Below, piece by piece: positions 15,398 through 25,700 of a DNA stretch of 51,113 nt (positions within the stretch are counted from its first letter, which is position 1; each line of letters starts with the position of its first letter). The notes beneath the pieces were generated by a model that saw only the letters and a list, made by a program, of their open reading frames with translations, was not told the origin of the DNA and did no database searches. Origin of the DNA: Alphaproteobacteria bacterium (GTDB lineage Bacteria > Pseudomonadota > Alphaproteobacteria > Rickettsiales > SXRF01); contig JANYCJ010000170.1 in assembly GCA_025360345.1 (NCBI GenBank), positions 1 to 51,113 on the forward strand, given 5' to 3'. A program made the translations under genes and the position numbers.

Positions 15398-18121
15398 ATG
15401 GGCCTCTCAGTCGCACTCAATAATGCACTAACCGGGCTGAACGTAAACCAGCAGCAGCTGACCGTGCTGTCGCAGAACATCGCCAACGCCAACACCCCCG
15501 GCTACAGCAAGCAGACGGCCCAGCAGGACTCGGTATACCTCAATGGCGTGGGACAGGGCGTAAACATCACCCAGATCACCCGTAAGGTGGATGAATACCT
15601 GACCCAGGCCGTGCAGACGCAGGGCTCCATCGTGGCCAGCACCGGCGTGCTCGATGATTACAGCACCCGCATCCAGCTGCTGCTCGGCAACCCCGGCGAC
15701 AAGAACAGCATCGACTCCTATGTCAATACTTTCACCAACTCCGTGCAGTCGCTCGCCCAAACCCCGCAGAACACCACCCTCCAGCAAACCGCCGTCAATA
15801 ACGGCGTCACCCTCGCCACGCAGGTTTCCGGCCTCGGCACCTCGCTGCAAAACCTGCAGTTCAAGGCCGATCAGGATATTTCCTCCGCCGTAACGGCAGT
15901 CAACGTAGATCTCCAGCGCCTTTCAGACCTCAACCACCTCATTTCCGCAAACGTGGCCCTCGGCAAGTCCGTGGCCGAGCTGGAAGACCAGCGCGACAAA
16001 ACCGTGGCCGATGTCGGCCAGTATATCAATATCAGCACCTTCACCCAGAAAAACGGCAATTTGAGCGCCACCACCGGCAACGGCATCCCCATCCTCGACA
16101 ACAGCGCCTACCGGATCAGCTACACGCCTGCCGCCTCGGCTGCGTCGTTCGGGAACGGTACCACCCTTGGCGCCATCACCATCACCCGGCTCGACAGCAC
16201 CGGCAATCCTTCCGGCGAGCCCCTGACCCTCGCCAATGCCGGGCCGCCCTCCTCCATTTCCAGCGTTTTCACCTCCGGCAAGATCGCCGCCCTCATGGAA
16301 ATGCGCGACAGCCAGATCCCCGCCATCACCTCCCAGCTGGATAACCTCGCCAGCAACCTGCGCGACCAGATGAACGCCATCCACAACACCGGCTCAGGCT
16401 ATCCGGGCGCGAACAGCTTCACCGGCACCCGCGCCGTCTTCGCCCAGCAGGTGAACGAATGGTCCGGCCAGACCCGCATCGCCGTGCTGGATTCCAACGG
16501 CCAGCCCGTCGCCTCCCGCTATTCCGACGAGCCCAACGGCGCCCTGCCCCTGACCCTCGACCTCGCAAAAATGGACACCCAGAGCGGCGTGGGCAACCCC
16601 TCCGTGCAGGGCATAGTAGATGCCATCAACCAGTATTACGGCACTCCCCAGAACAAAACCGAGCTGGGCAACCTCAACAACATCCAGATCGCCTCCGACA
16701 GCGTCGCCATCCCCGCCACGCCCGCAAAATTCAATTTTGATTTCAACCTCAACAATATTTCCGGCAGCAGCGCGGGCTTCTACGTCACCAATGTCAGCGT
16801 CCAGAACAACAACGGCGTGGACATCACCTCGGTCAGCTCCACCAATTCCCAGTTCAGCCTCGACCCCGCCAACACCTATATCACCACCGCCGGCAGCAAC
16901 GTCGTCACCATCAACACCGCCTCCAGCAACAACCTGAGCGACGGGCAGATGGTGTACCTCACCACCCCTCCCGGCGGCCCCTATGACGGCATAAACGCCT
17001 CCGGCCTCGGCGGCTATTTCAAAATCTCTAACGTCACCGGCCACAGCTTCCAGATCACCGCGGCCGGCATCGCCGCCACCGGCACCACCTTCGGCGTGGC
17101 GGGCCAGACCGTCATCCCGCCTTATACCTCCGCCCTTTCCGGCTCTGACACCCGCACCGTGAGCAACGGCAGTTTCACCGCCGACCTCAGCGGCGACCCC
17201 GCCTCCCCCTTCTACACCGTCTCCGTCACCATGGGTGTGGACGATGGCTCCGGCGTGGTCAAAACCTCCGTGGTCAATTACCGAATCAACAACCAGCAGC
17301 CCAATATCCTCAACAAGCTGATCGGCGCCGACACCATCTCCGGCAACGGCAAGATCGTCGCCCCCACCAGCTACGCCCCCCTTGCGGTCGCCAAGCTGGT
17401 AGATGCCAATGGCAACGAACTGCCCAAGCGCAACGGCGTATACACCAATGAAGTGCCCGGCTACCTCCAGATCACCGCGGGCTCATCCACCTCCACCATC
17501 GCCATAGACAGCCTCGACAGCAAAGAGCTGGGCAACCCCACCGTAAGCCCCGTCGTTCCCGGCTCCAACCGCGGCTTCTCGCATTATTTCGACCTGAACG
17601 ACTTCTTCGCCAGCAACCATCCCATCAGCACGGGCGACACCCTCGCCGGCAGTGCCGTCAACCTTGCCGTGGAGCAGCGTTTCCGCAACGACCCCGGCCT
17701 CCTCTCCCTCGGCCAGATGATAAAGAGCCCCAACTCCATCAACCCTAATAACCCGCCGAACTACACCTACCAGCTCAACCCCGGCGATAGCAGCATCATC
17801 ACCAAGCTCGCCCAGCTGGCCGGCACCAATATAAACTTCGCCGCCGCCGGCGGCCTCGGCGCCACCGCCCAGACCCTCACCGGCTATGCCGGCCAGATCA
17901 TCGGCGGCACCTCGACCAACGCCGTCACCGCCAAGACCAACAGCACCAACGCCCAGGCCCTCCTGCAGGGCTACCAGGAAAATGCCAGCGCCGTCAGCGG
18001 CGTGAATCTCGACACCGAACTGGCCAACACCGTGATCTACCAGAACGCCTACAGCGCCTCTGCCCGCGTCATCACGGTCGCAAACCAGCTTTTCGACACT
18101 CTTTTACAATCGTTCCAGTGA
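15398..18121 (+). CDS. flgK: flagellar hook-associated protein 1 FlgK, enlarged
   Basis: The N-terminus (SVALNNALTGLNVNQQQLTV, LSQNIANANTPGYSKQ) and the C-terminus (SGVNLDTELANTVIYQNAYS, ARVITVANQLFDTLLQSF) are diagnostic of FlgK, the first hook-filament junction protein. At 907 residues it is much longer than the 550-700 usual in proteobacteria. The extra length is an insertion in the outer domain, including a beta-rich module at about residues 495-567 (GSNVVTINTASSNNLSDGQM) that resembles two modules in FlgE of this cluster. It lies 10 bases after the FlgN-like gene and 14 before flgL. Confidence 0.95.
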   Translation: MGLSVALNNALTGLNVNQQQLTVLSQNIANANTPGYSKQTAQQDSVYLNGVGQGVNITQITRKVDEYLTQAVQTQGSIVASTGVLDDYSTRIQLLLGNPGDKNSIDSYVNTFTNSVQSLAQTPQNTTLQQTAVNNGVTLATQVSGLGTSLQNLQFKADQDISSAVTAVNVDLQRLSDLNHLISANVALGKSVAELEDQRDKTVADVGQYINISTFTQKNGNLSATTGNGIPILDNSAYRISYTPAASAASFGNGTTLGAITITRLDSTGNPSGEPLTLANAGPPSSISSVFTSGKIAALMEMRDSQIPAITSQLDNLASNLRDQMNAIHNTGSGYPGANSFTGTRAVFAQQVNEWSGQTRIAVLDSNGQPVASRYSDEPNGALPLTLDLAKMDTQSGVGNPSVQGIVDAINQYYGTPQNKTELGNLNNIQIASDSVAIPATPAKFNFDFNLNNISGSSAGFYVTNVSVQNNNGVDITSVSSTNSQFSLDPANTYITTAGSNVVTINTASSNNLSDGQMVYLTTPPGGPYDGINASGLGGYFKISNVTGHSFQITAAGIAATGTTFGVAGQTVIPPYTSALSGSDTRTVSNGSFTADLSGDPASPFYTVSVTMGVDDGSGVVKTSVVNYRINNQQPNILNKLIGADTISGNGKIVAPTSYAPLAVAKLVDANGNELPKRNGVYTNEVPGYLQITAGSSTSTIAIDSLDSKELGNPTVSPVVPGSNRGFSHYFDLNDFFASNHPISTGDTLAGSAVNLAVEQRFRNDPGLLSLGQMIKSPNSINPNNPPNYTYQLNPGDSSIITKLAQLAGTNINFAAAGGLGATAQTLTGYAGQIIGGTSTNAVTAKTNSTNAQALLQGYQENASAVSGVNLDTELANTVIYQNAYSASARVITVANQLFDTLLQSFQ

Positions 18122-18135
18122 TAAGGATTTAGAAT

Positions 18136-19041
18136 ATGGTAGCGGTCGTATCCACCCTCTCGGTTCTGCAACGGACCATCGACGATGTGAGCAAAGTGCA
18201 GAACAACCTGCTCAACCAGCAGATCCAGCTTTCCAGCGGCCGCAAGTCGCAGGACTTCACCGGCATGGCCGACCAGTCCCAGCAATATCTCTCGCTAGAC
18301 GCGACGCTGGGCAAGAACGACCAGTACCTCAACGACAACCAGCTGATCGAAACCCGGCTAAACTCCACCGCCAATTCGCTCACCAATATTGTCACCATCG
18401 CCAACAGTATGCAGAGTCTCATCGCCCAGCGCCGCACCGGCGTGTCAAACACCGGCGCCTTCCATAACCAGCTCAACGGCCTGTGGCAGCAGCTCACCAC
18501 CGAGCTGAACGCATCTGTGAACAACCAGTATCTTTTCAGCGGCACCAAGACCAACGTGCCCGCCGTCAACACCGCAACTTTCCCCACCCTGCAAACCCCC
18601 GGCGTGCCCGACAGCGGCTACTATCAGGGCAGCGACCAGGATGTCACCGCCCTGCTCAAGGACGACACCGCCATCCAGTATAACGTGCGCGCCGACGCCC
18701 CCGCCTTCCAGAATCTTTTCGCCGCCCTCGCCATCGCCAAACAGGCCGACCAGAACAGCAGCGATAACGATTTCAAGAAAAGCTACGACGTGCTCCAGAA
18801 GGGCATCCAGGGCGTCATTTCCATTCAGGCGCAGGTGAACTCCAACAAGGTGCAGGCCACCACTGTGGACAGCAGCCTCAACAACCTTAAGCTCTACATG
18901 AAGGGCATCCAGGAAAACATCGGCAATACCGACGTGGTGAGCGTATCGACGCAAGTAGCGATTAATCAGGGCATATTGCAGGCAGCGTTTCAGGCCTTTG
19001 CCAAAATTAGCGCCTTGCGGCTTTCAGACTTTTTGAGATAA
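18136..19041 (+). CDS. flgL: flagellar hook-associated protein 3 FlgL
   Basis: A 301-residue protein with the FlgL/flagellin-type N-terminal helix STLSVLQRTIDDVSKVQNNL, LLNQQIQLSSGRKSQDFTGM and NQYLFSGTKTNVPA. The C-terminal helix has VSVSTQVAINQGILQAAFQA. FlgL is the second junction protein between hook and filament. AAGGA precedes the start. The next gene, fliW, begins about 60 bases later. Confidence 0.93.
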   Translation: MVAVVSTLSVLQRTIDDVSKVQNNLLNQQIQLSSGRKSQDFTGMADQSQQYLSLDATLGKNDQYLNDNQLIETRLNSTANSLTNIVTIANSMQSLIAQRRTGVSNTGAFHNQLNGLWQQLTTELNASVNNQYLFSGTKTNVPAVNTATFPTLQTPGVPDSGYYQGSDQDVTALLKDDTAIQYNVRADAPAFQNLFAALAIAKQADQNSSDNDFKKSYDVLQKGIQGVISIQAQVNSNKVQATTVDSSLNNLKLYMKGIQENIGNTDVVSVSTQVAINQGILQAAFQAFAKISALRLSDFLR

Positions 19042-19102
19042 CTTATTAACCAAATCATGATACCATCGGGTTCATGGTTATAGCAGACAGAAGGTGGTAT
19101 CT

Positions 19103-19579
19103 ATGCTAAATCAGTCCTTGCAATTATCGGGAAGCGTACCGTCAGCGATGGGAATGGAAACAATTAAGTCGCGCTTCGGTGAAATCACCGTGGACACGAA
19201 CAAGGCGATTATTTTTGCGCGCGGGATGCTCGGCATTCCCGACAAGCATCAGTTCGTGCTGGCCAATTTCCCCAATCCCAAAATGCAGCAATTCATGCTC
19301 CTCCAGTCGCTCGACGATACGGCGCTGTCCTTCATCACCCTGCCGCTGGACCTGAAAAACAGCATCATCTCCGCTTCCGACATCAGCATCGCCTGCCGCG
19401 ACCTGCAGATCGGGGAATCCAATGCCGCCATCCTGCTTATCGTAAACGTCCATCGCGGCGTGGATCAGGTAAAGCTCTCCGTAAACGCCCGCGCCCCCCT
19501 GATTGTGGATGCCGAGCGCAGGATCGGCGCCCAGCACGTCTTCCAGCACGACAATTACAAAGTGCAGCACATGCTCTAG
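19103..19579 (+). CDS. fliW: flagellar assembly factor FliW
   Basis: A 158-residue protein matching FliW: ETIKSRFGEITVDTNKAIIF, FARGMLGIPDKHQFVLANFP, FMLLQSLDDTALSFITLPL and a C-terminal LSVNARAPLIVDAERRIGAQ. In Bacillus and Campylobacter FliW binds flagellin and CsrA, so that flagellin translation tracks export. No csrA is seen nearby. ATG 19103 is preferred over a GTG nine bases upstream because AGGTGG sits 5-6 bases before it. Position upstream of the flagellin gene fits a flagellin-sensing role. Confidence 0.92.
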   Translation: MLNQSLQLSGSVPSAMGMETIKSRFGEITVDTNKAIIFARGMLGIPDKHQFVLANFPNPKMQQFMLLQSLDDTALSFITLPLDLKNSIISASDISIACRDLQIGESNAAILLIVNVHRGVDQVKLSVNARAPLIVDAERRIGAQHVFQHDNYKVQHML

Positions 19580-19621
19580 CTGCCCCCTTTGTAACTTTTT
19601 AAAGTTAAGGGCAATCGCAAT

Positions 19622-21238
19622 ATGGATGCGGCAACCAACCTTTTCGACGCTTATAAAAAAGCAGAAGGCCTGATTGCCGAAGGGAACCTGAGGGCCGCCG
19701 CCGACCTCTGCAAAGAGATGCTCGACGCCAACCCGAAATATCCCTACGGCTATCATCTCATGGCTTCGCTTTTCAGCGCCACCGGCACGTTCGAGCGCGC
19801 GGTCACCTTCTCACAGATGGCCACGCAACTGGCGCCGGATGTCTGCGCCTTCCATATGCAGCACGGCCAGCTGCTCTATTCGCTGGGCGAATTCGAGGCC
19901 GCAGCCGTTTCCTTCATGGCCGCCTTCCACATCGAGCCCAAAAACCCCATCATCATCCTGCTGCTCGCCAGCACCTTCACTGGCCGCGGCCAGTTTGAAG
20001 AGGCGCAAGGCCTGTTCATCCACGCCCGCATGATGTCCGACATCCCCGAAATCGACGAGCAGGAAGGCCTCTGCCACGTCCAGCAGGGCAACCAGAAAGA
20101 AGCCGAAATCCTTTTCGACCGCATCATCACCCGCTGCCCCGAATATATCTGGGGCCATATATATAAAGGGCATGTGCTCATGGCGCAGCGCAACCTGCCG
20201 CAGGCCGAGGCCTGCATGGCCCGCGCCCTGAAGCTCGACCCCGCCTCCTTCGAGGCCCTCTTCGCCCTCGCCGTGGTCAACGACTGGCAGGGCCAGAGCG
20301 AAATCGCCATCCGCTACGCCATGGAAGCCCTGAAAGCCCGCCCCCTCGGCTGGGAGTGCCACATGTTCTTAGGCTCCCTCCTCGTGCGTGAGCGCCACTA
20401 CGCCGAGGCGCATCAGGTGCTTGCCCAGGCCCTCACCATCCGCCCCCATGACCCTTATGTGCTGCAACTGTTGTTCATGGCCCTGCGCCTCAGCCAGCGC
20501 GAGCCAGACTTCCTCCGCTACATCCGCAAGCAGCTCGCCCGCCACCCCGGCAACGTGGTGCTGCTGCACTTCCAGTCCATCGCCGAGGGCGAACTGCCCG
20601 ACACCGCACCCAACGAATATGTGCAGGGCTATTTCGACGGCTTCTCCGAGCAGTACGACCACTACCAGCAGGACGTGCTGTCCTACCGCGCCCCCCGCGC
20701 GCTGGCCGAGGCGCTGAAGGAATGGACCGAAGACCACCACGGCGAGTTCCGCGACCTGCTCGACCTCGGCTGCGGCACCGGCCTCGCCGCAAACGCCCTG
20801 AAAGATGTCGTGCCCTACCGCGTCGGCGTGGATATTTCCTCGCGCATGGTGGCCAAGGCCCGCGGCAAGCAGCTCTATCACAGCCTCCATCTTTATGACA
20901 TGCTCCCCTTCATGCTCGAAAGCGAGCAGAGCTTCGACCTCGTCACCGCCACCGACGCGCTGTGCCATAGCGGCAACCTCTCCACCTTCCTCAAGGCCGC
21001 CCGCAATGTGCTGAACCCTAAAGGCCTGCTCGCCTTCACCGTCGAAAAAGATTTCCATGCCGAAAACTGGCGCCTCTGTGCCAATGGCCGCTACACCCAC
21101 GCCCCCCGCTATGTTCAGCAGGCACTTCTCAGCAAGGGCTACGAAATCCTCGCCCAGCACGAACACACCCTGCATATTGATAACAACATCGCCGCCACCG
21201 GTGTGCTTTTCATTGCCCGAAAAACACAAACCCACTAG
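19622..21238 (+). CDS. TPR-repeat protein with C-terminal SAM-dependent methyltransferase domain
   Basis: A 538-residue protein. Residues about 1-320 are TPR repeats (LIAEGNLRAAADLCKEMLDA, LYSLGEFEAAAVSFMAAFHI, VLMAQRNLPQAEACMARALK). Residues about 335-535 are a class I methyltransferase: FDGFSEQYDHYQQDVLSYRA, motif I LLDLGCGTGLAANALK near residue 380, VGVDISSRMVAKAR, and SFDLVTATDALCHSGNL. The target is unknown. Its place between fliW and fliB, just upstream of flagellin, suggests it modifies flagellin or its glycan. It is 9 bases from fliB, so they are probably cotranscribed. Confidence 0.8.
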   Translation: MDAATNLFDAYKKAEGLIAEGNLRAAADLCKEMLDANPKYPYGYHLMASLFSATGTFERAVTFSQMATQLAPDVCAFHMQHGQLLYSLGEFEAAAVSFMAAFHIEPKNPIIILLLASTFTGRGQFEEAQGLFIHARMMSDIPEIDEQEGLCHVQQGNQKEAEILFDRIITRCPEYIWGHIYKGHVLMAQRNLPQAEACMARALKLDPASFEALFALAVVNDWQGQSEIAIRYAMEALKARPLGWECHMFLGSLLVRERHYAEAHQVLAQALTIRPHDPYVLQLLFMALRLSQREPDFLRYIRKQLARHPGNVVLLHFQSIAEGELPDTAPNEYVQGYFDGFSEQYDHYQQDVLSYRAPRALAEALKEWTEDHHGEFRDLLDLGCGTGLAANALKDVVPYRVGVDISSRMVAKARGKQLYHSLHLYDMLPFMLESEQSFDLVTATDALCHSGNLSTFLKAARNVLNPKGLLAFTVEKDFHAENWRLCANGRYTHAPRYVQQALLSKGYEILAQHEHTLHIDNNIAATGVLFIARKTQTH

Positions 21239-21247
21239 GCTGCGGCC

Positions 21248-22414
21248 ATGACCACCGTAATACAAAATGCCGTGCTGTCGCGCTTCCAGTGCCTCGGCGA
21301 TAAATGCGAAGACACCTGCTGCCAGAACTGGTCCATGCAGGTAGACGCGCTCACCCGCGACCGCTATGCGCAGCAGGCCCCCGAACTTCTCGCCGCCATC
21401 GAGCCTGCCGCCGAAACGCCGTGGATCATGCGCAAGGACGCCGCCACCGGCTTTTGCGTAAAACTCGAAGGCGGCCTCTGCGGCATCCACCGCGATTACG
21501 GCAGCGCGTTTCTCGGCGATGCCTGCCATTTCTATCCCCGCGTCACCCGCAGTCTCGGCAGCAGCACGGTGATGACCGCCACCTTGTCCTGCCCTGAAAT
21601 CGCCCGCCTCAGCCTGTTCGAAGACCTGCCCTCTCCTTCACAGGTCACCATGCAGCGCCTCCCCGCCACCTTAAAAAACTACCTGCCACAAGGCATGGCC
21701 GAAATCGACGCGCTCGCTATCCACCACAGCTTCCACGCCGCCACCGCCGATGATGTCGATGCCGAATTGATTTTCCTGCGCATCGCCTGCGCCAGCCGCC
21801 AGTTGGAAAACCTCCCCGCCGCGAACTGGGCCATCCTCACCGGCTTTTATCTTCAGGACGCCGACCTCCGCCTCCCCGTCGCCCTGCGCGACATCAACGA
21901 TCCGTTTAACCTGCTGCACGCGCTCTGCGGCCTCATCGTCGCCTCGCACAAGCCCGCCAGCCCCCGCCTCCTGCAAACCATCGCAGATATGGAAACCGCC
22001 CTCGCCGCGAATCTCGATTGGGCAAACGTCGCCATCACCACCTCCGATGCCAGCATCCCCGCCCTCGAACATCTCCAGCGCAGCTGGTATGAAGAAGCAA
22101 AGCCTCTATACAATCCCATTCTTCGCCGCTGGCTCGCCATGCAGATATCTTTGCACCTCCACCCTTTCGGCGGCCTCGGCCACAACCTCGCCCAGCGCGT
22201 CACCCTCATGGGAATGCGCCTCGCCCTCGTCAAGCTCGCCCTCGCCTCCGCCCACGCCCTCCACGGCCCCCTCGCTCAGGATCACATCGTGCGCATCGTC
22301 CAAAGCCTGTCGCGTTTCCTCGACCATCTCGGCGATCCCGCTTTCTCCATGTCCATCGCCACCGAAACCGGATGGGACTCGGAAGCCCGTATGCACGGCC
22401 TTTTGCGTTTATAG
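21248..22414 (+). CDS. fliB: flagellin lysine-N-methylase FliB
   Basis: A 388-residue protein with the Cys-rich FliB signature: RFQCLGDKCEDTCCQNWSMQ near the N-terminus, followed by VDALTRDRY, a second cluster FCVKLEGGLCGIHRDYG, DACHFYPRVTRSL and TLSCPEIARL. FliB methylates surface lysines on flagellin in Salmonella and has cysteines thought to hold an iron-sulfur cluster. The large flagellin gene starts 314 bases downstream and is the natural substrate. Four cysteines (15, 20, 24, 25) form the first cluster. Confidence 0.88.
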   Translation: MTTVIQNAVLSRFQCLGDKCEDTCCQNWSMQVDALTRDRYAQQAPELLAAIEPAAETPWIMRKDAATGFCVKLEGGLCGIHRDYGSAFLGDACHFYPRVTRSLGSSTVMTATLSCPEIARLSLFEDLPSPSQVTMQRLPATLKNYLPQGMAEIDALAIHHSFHAATADDVDAELIFLRIACASRQLENLPAANWAILTGFYLQDADLRLPVALRDINDPFNLLHALCGLIVASHKPASPRLLQTIADMETALAANLDWANVAITTSDASIPALEHLQRSWYEEAKPLYNPILRRWLAMQISLHLHPFGGLGHNLAQRVTLMGMRLALVKLALASAHALHGPLAQDHIVRIVQSLSRFLDHLGDPAFSMSIATETGWDSEARMHGLLRL

Positions 22415-22728
22415 CTTGCCCCCCTCCCGGATTGGCGCTAAACAGGGAATTGCCGAAGCTATTTCCAACCAAAAAAACCCAATAAAATTAATTTCCAGTA
22501 ATATATTTGGCAAAAAGAAGCGGGGAACGTAAAAAAATCAAAAAATAAAAACGTTATTTAACAGTGTAGTGCAGTCAAACTTATCATTTCCTGATATTTC
22601 GGCGCTTCATATTAACGTAATTTTAACCGTCCCCATGCAATGGTAAGGTATATGTGACCCGTGTGTGGGTCGCATGGTTAATGAAGGCATGTAGCTTTCG
22701 AATTTAAACATCCATGTAGGAGATGACC
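22415..22728 (+). promoter_or_regulatory. AT-rich flagellin promoter/leader with a hairpin at 22653-22675
   Basis: This 314-base gap is much more AT-rich than the genes around it. No sigma-54 site with correct spacing is present: a TTGGC...AAGC at 22507-22521 is one base short. No clear sigma-28 box is seen either. In the probable leader, ATGTGACCC (22652-22660) pairs with GGGTCGCAT (22667-22675) around a six-base GTGTGT loop, with one G-T wobble. The ribosome site TAGGAG ends 6 bases before the flagellin ATG at 22729. Confidence 0.5.
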
Positions 22729-25700
22729 ATGAGTAACTCAATTAATACCAACATTTCCGCCTATTTTGCACAGGCGAATTTGACCACCGCATCCAATGAT
22801 GCTTCCTCATCCGTAGCCCGCCTTTCATCTGGTAACCGCATCGTAAAAGCGTCCGATGACGTGGCCTCACTCGCAACGGGTACTTCGCTCCTCTCCACGG
22901 TTAGCGCCTTGAAAGCCGCTCAGAGCAGCGCTTCGCAGGGTTCCAGCCTCCTCCAGGTGGCAGACGGCGCCCTCGCCCAGATCCAGAACATCTTGCAGCA
23001 GCAGAAGTCCATCGCCCTGCAGGCACGTTCCGGTTCGCTTACCAACTCGGATCGCGGCTTCTTGAACCAACAGTTCCAAGCTCTCGCCGACCAGATCAAC
23101 AGCCTCAGCGACTCCACCTCGTTCAACGGTGTATCGCTGATCAACGGCTCGCTCTCCAACTCCGCACTGGTAGATGACGTGACCACGCAGTCCAAGACTG
23201 CAACCGCCAGCATCAACCTGAGCACCAACCCCGTCGTAAGCGGTGACACCATCACCATCGCCGGCGTGCAGCTCACCGCTACCACCAGCGCAACCCCCAC
23301 TTCTCTCCAGTTCAAAATTGGCGCAACCGCTGCCGACACCGTTGGCAACCTTGCCGCCAAGCTGACTGCCCTCGCCGCAACGCCTACCTATGCCACCTCG
23401 CTCGGCAAGGCAAGCTTCACCGCCCTGGGTTCTCAGCTGCAGATCAACGCCCGCACGGGTGGTGAACTGGGCAACAACTTCGCCATCGACACCAGCGCAG
23501 CCAACAGCTCGCTCATCTCCGGCACCAAAGCCGTAGTTAGCGGCGCCTTCGGTGGTTCCACGGTGAACCTGTTTGCCAACACCGGCGCTTCGCTCGGTTT
23601 CACCAGCGCAACCGCGTCCATCACCTCTGCAACCCCTACTGCCGCCAGCCCCTTCAAAGGCGGCGACAGCATCACGGCAACCATCGGCGGCGGCACTTCG
23701 CAGTCGCTGTATACCCTTGCCAACGGTGACTCCCTGACCACCATCGTCAACGGGATCAACGTGAATGCCACCACCACCGGCATCCATGCTTCGCTCACCT
23801 TCGATGCTTCCAGCAAGCTGTATAACATCCAGCTGCACAGCAACAGTGCAACCGGCGCATTCGCCCTCAACGGCGGTGCAAACTTCTACAACGTGGGCGA
23901 CAAAACCCACGGCCTCAACGGCGCAACCCAGACCCAGACCCTGTTTACCAATGAATATGCGGTAAACAACGTCGTAGCTGGCAACACCGTTGTAGGTGCC
24001 TCGCTCGCCGCTCCCTTCGTAAACGGTGACAGCATCCAGATCTCGGTAGGTACCGGCTCCGCCGAAACCGTGGCAACCGTGGCAACCGGCGACAAGCTGG
24101 CCGATCTCGTGACCAAAATCAACGCCAGCGCAGGCTCCAAGACCCTTGGCCTCTCCGCAGCTTTGAGCAGCAACGGTCAGAACATCGACCTCACCTACTC
24201 CGATTCCACCGGCGCCAACAATCTGCTGATCAACGGCGGCACCAACTTCTTCAACACCGATGCCACCGGCCTGCGCAACACCAACGGTCTGAACAACCAT
24301 GTCAGCACGTTGAACCTGTTTGCTGCTGGCTATGCAACCTCCGCCACCGCAGTATCGGCAGCCACCTCGGCAACCGCAACGCCATTCCAGGATGGTGATA
24401 CGGTTTCGGTAACGGTTCCGGGCCTCAACAGCGGCAACCCCATCACCTTGGGTACCGTAAGTGCCAGCTCCACTCTTGCTGGCCTTGCAACGTCGATCAA
24501 TGCAAGCGCCAACGCACTTGCTAACGGCATCCATGCTGAAGTGGTTCAGGACTCCTCTGGCTTGTTCAACATCTCTCTGAATGTTGCTACAAACACAGCG
24601 GCGAACCTGACCTTTAGCGGCGGCACCAACTTCTTCGCTGGCGCTACCACGCATGGCATCAATCCGGCTGGCGCATCCACCTTCGGTGCACCAGACCAGA
24701 CCCAGAGCCTGTTCAACGCAACCTTCGCCGCAACGCTCACTGCCGGTCAAACGGTATCGAGCGCTGCAACCGCAACGGCTTCCGTGCCCTTCAAGCAGGG
24801 TGACACCTTAAGCGTCACCACCGCAAACGGCTCGGTAAATATTTCCACGGCTCTCGCAGCAGGTGATACCACCCTGCAAAAGATCGCGGACAATATCAAT
24901 GCCCGCGCAGTTGCCGGCCACACTGGCGTAACCGCAGCCTTGACCGCAGATGGTAAGAACATCAACCTTACCTCCGCTACCAAGATCCTGTCGTTCCAGG
25001 GCGGCACCAACTTCTATTCCAACGCTGCAGACACCACCGGTGTGGTGACCAACAGCGGCTTGAACAACAACGCAACCTCGATCGACCTGTTCAACCCCAC
25101 CCTGGCAGCTGCCATCAAGTCTGGTGCTAACCACGCTTATGTACTGTCGGCAGGTGCTTCAACGGCAACCATCCCCTTCAAAGATGGTGACGTTGTTACC
25201 CTTTCCGTCAACGGTGGCTCAACAATCAACATTTCGACCGCGCTTGCCGTAGGCACCACGGTCGATCAGCTGATTGCGAACATCAACGCAACTGCAACCG
25301 CGCAGGCTGCTGGTGTTCACGCAACGTTTGATGCTCAGGATAGCACGCACAGCAACATCAAACTTGTTGTCGATGGCCAGACCAATCAGGCGATCACTAA
25401 CCTGAAGATCTCCACTGCCAACATCAACACCACCAACCTCACGCCGTACACCACGGTAGTTAGCAACAACGTTCAGACTGCCGCTACGGCTACCACGGTG
25501 GGCACTGCCACCTCCACCACAGCCCTCCAGCAGGTCTATGGTCTCAATGGCGGTGAAAACACCGGCTTGGGTTATAACAGCGTGTCCGTGTCCGGCACGG
25601 TCGGCGACAATTTGCTGACCGCCCTGTCCCAGACGCCTGCCAAGATCCTGGTGAGCTTCCCCGACATCGACCCGGCAGCCTTGACGGCGACTGGCAACTT

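Noticed and set aside
19042..19102. Possible csrA or small gene between flgL and fliW
   Set aside because: The gap is only about 60 bases and holds no open frame. csrA must be elsewhere, if present.
22507..22521. Sigma-54-like TTGGC...AAGC before the flagellin gene
   Set aside because: The GG and GC are separated by nine bases, not the ten that sigma-54 requires, and the -12 box is poor.
22867..24750. Long reverse-strand open frame across the flagellin gene
   Set aside because: Its Cys/Gly/Val-rich translation is a mirror of the flagellin codons and matches no family. There is no ribosome site. Similar mirror frames elsewhere in GC-rich genes were dropped for the same reason.
23565..25420. 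Repeats in the flagellin gene as a CRISPR or satellite array
   Set aside because: The units are about 375 bases, diverged at DNA level and in one reading frame, so they are protein domain duplications.
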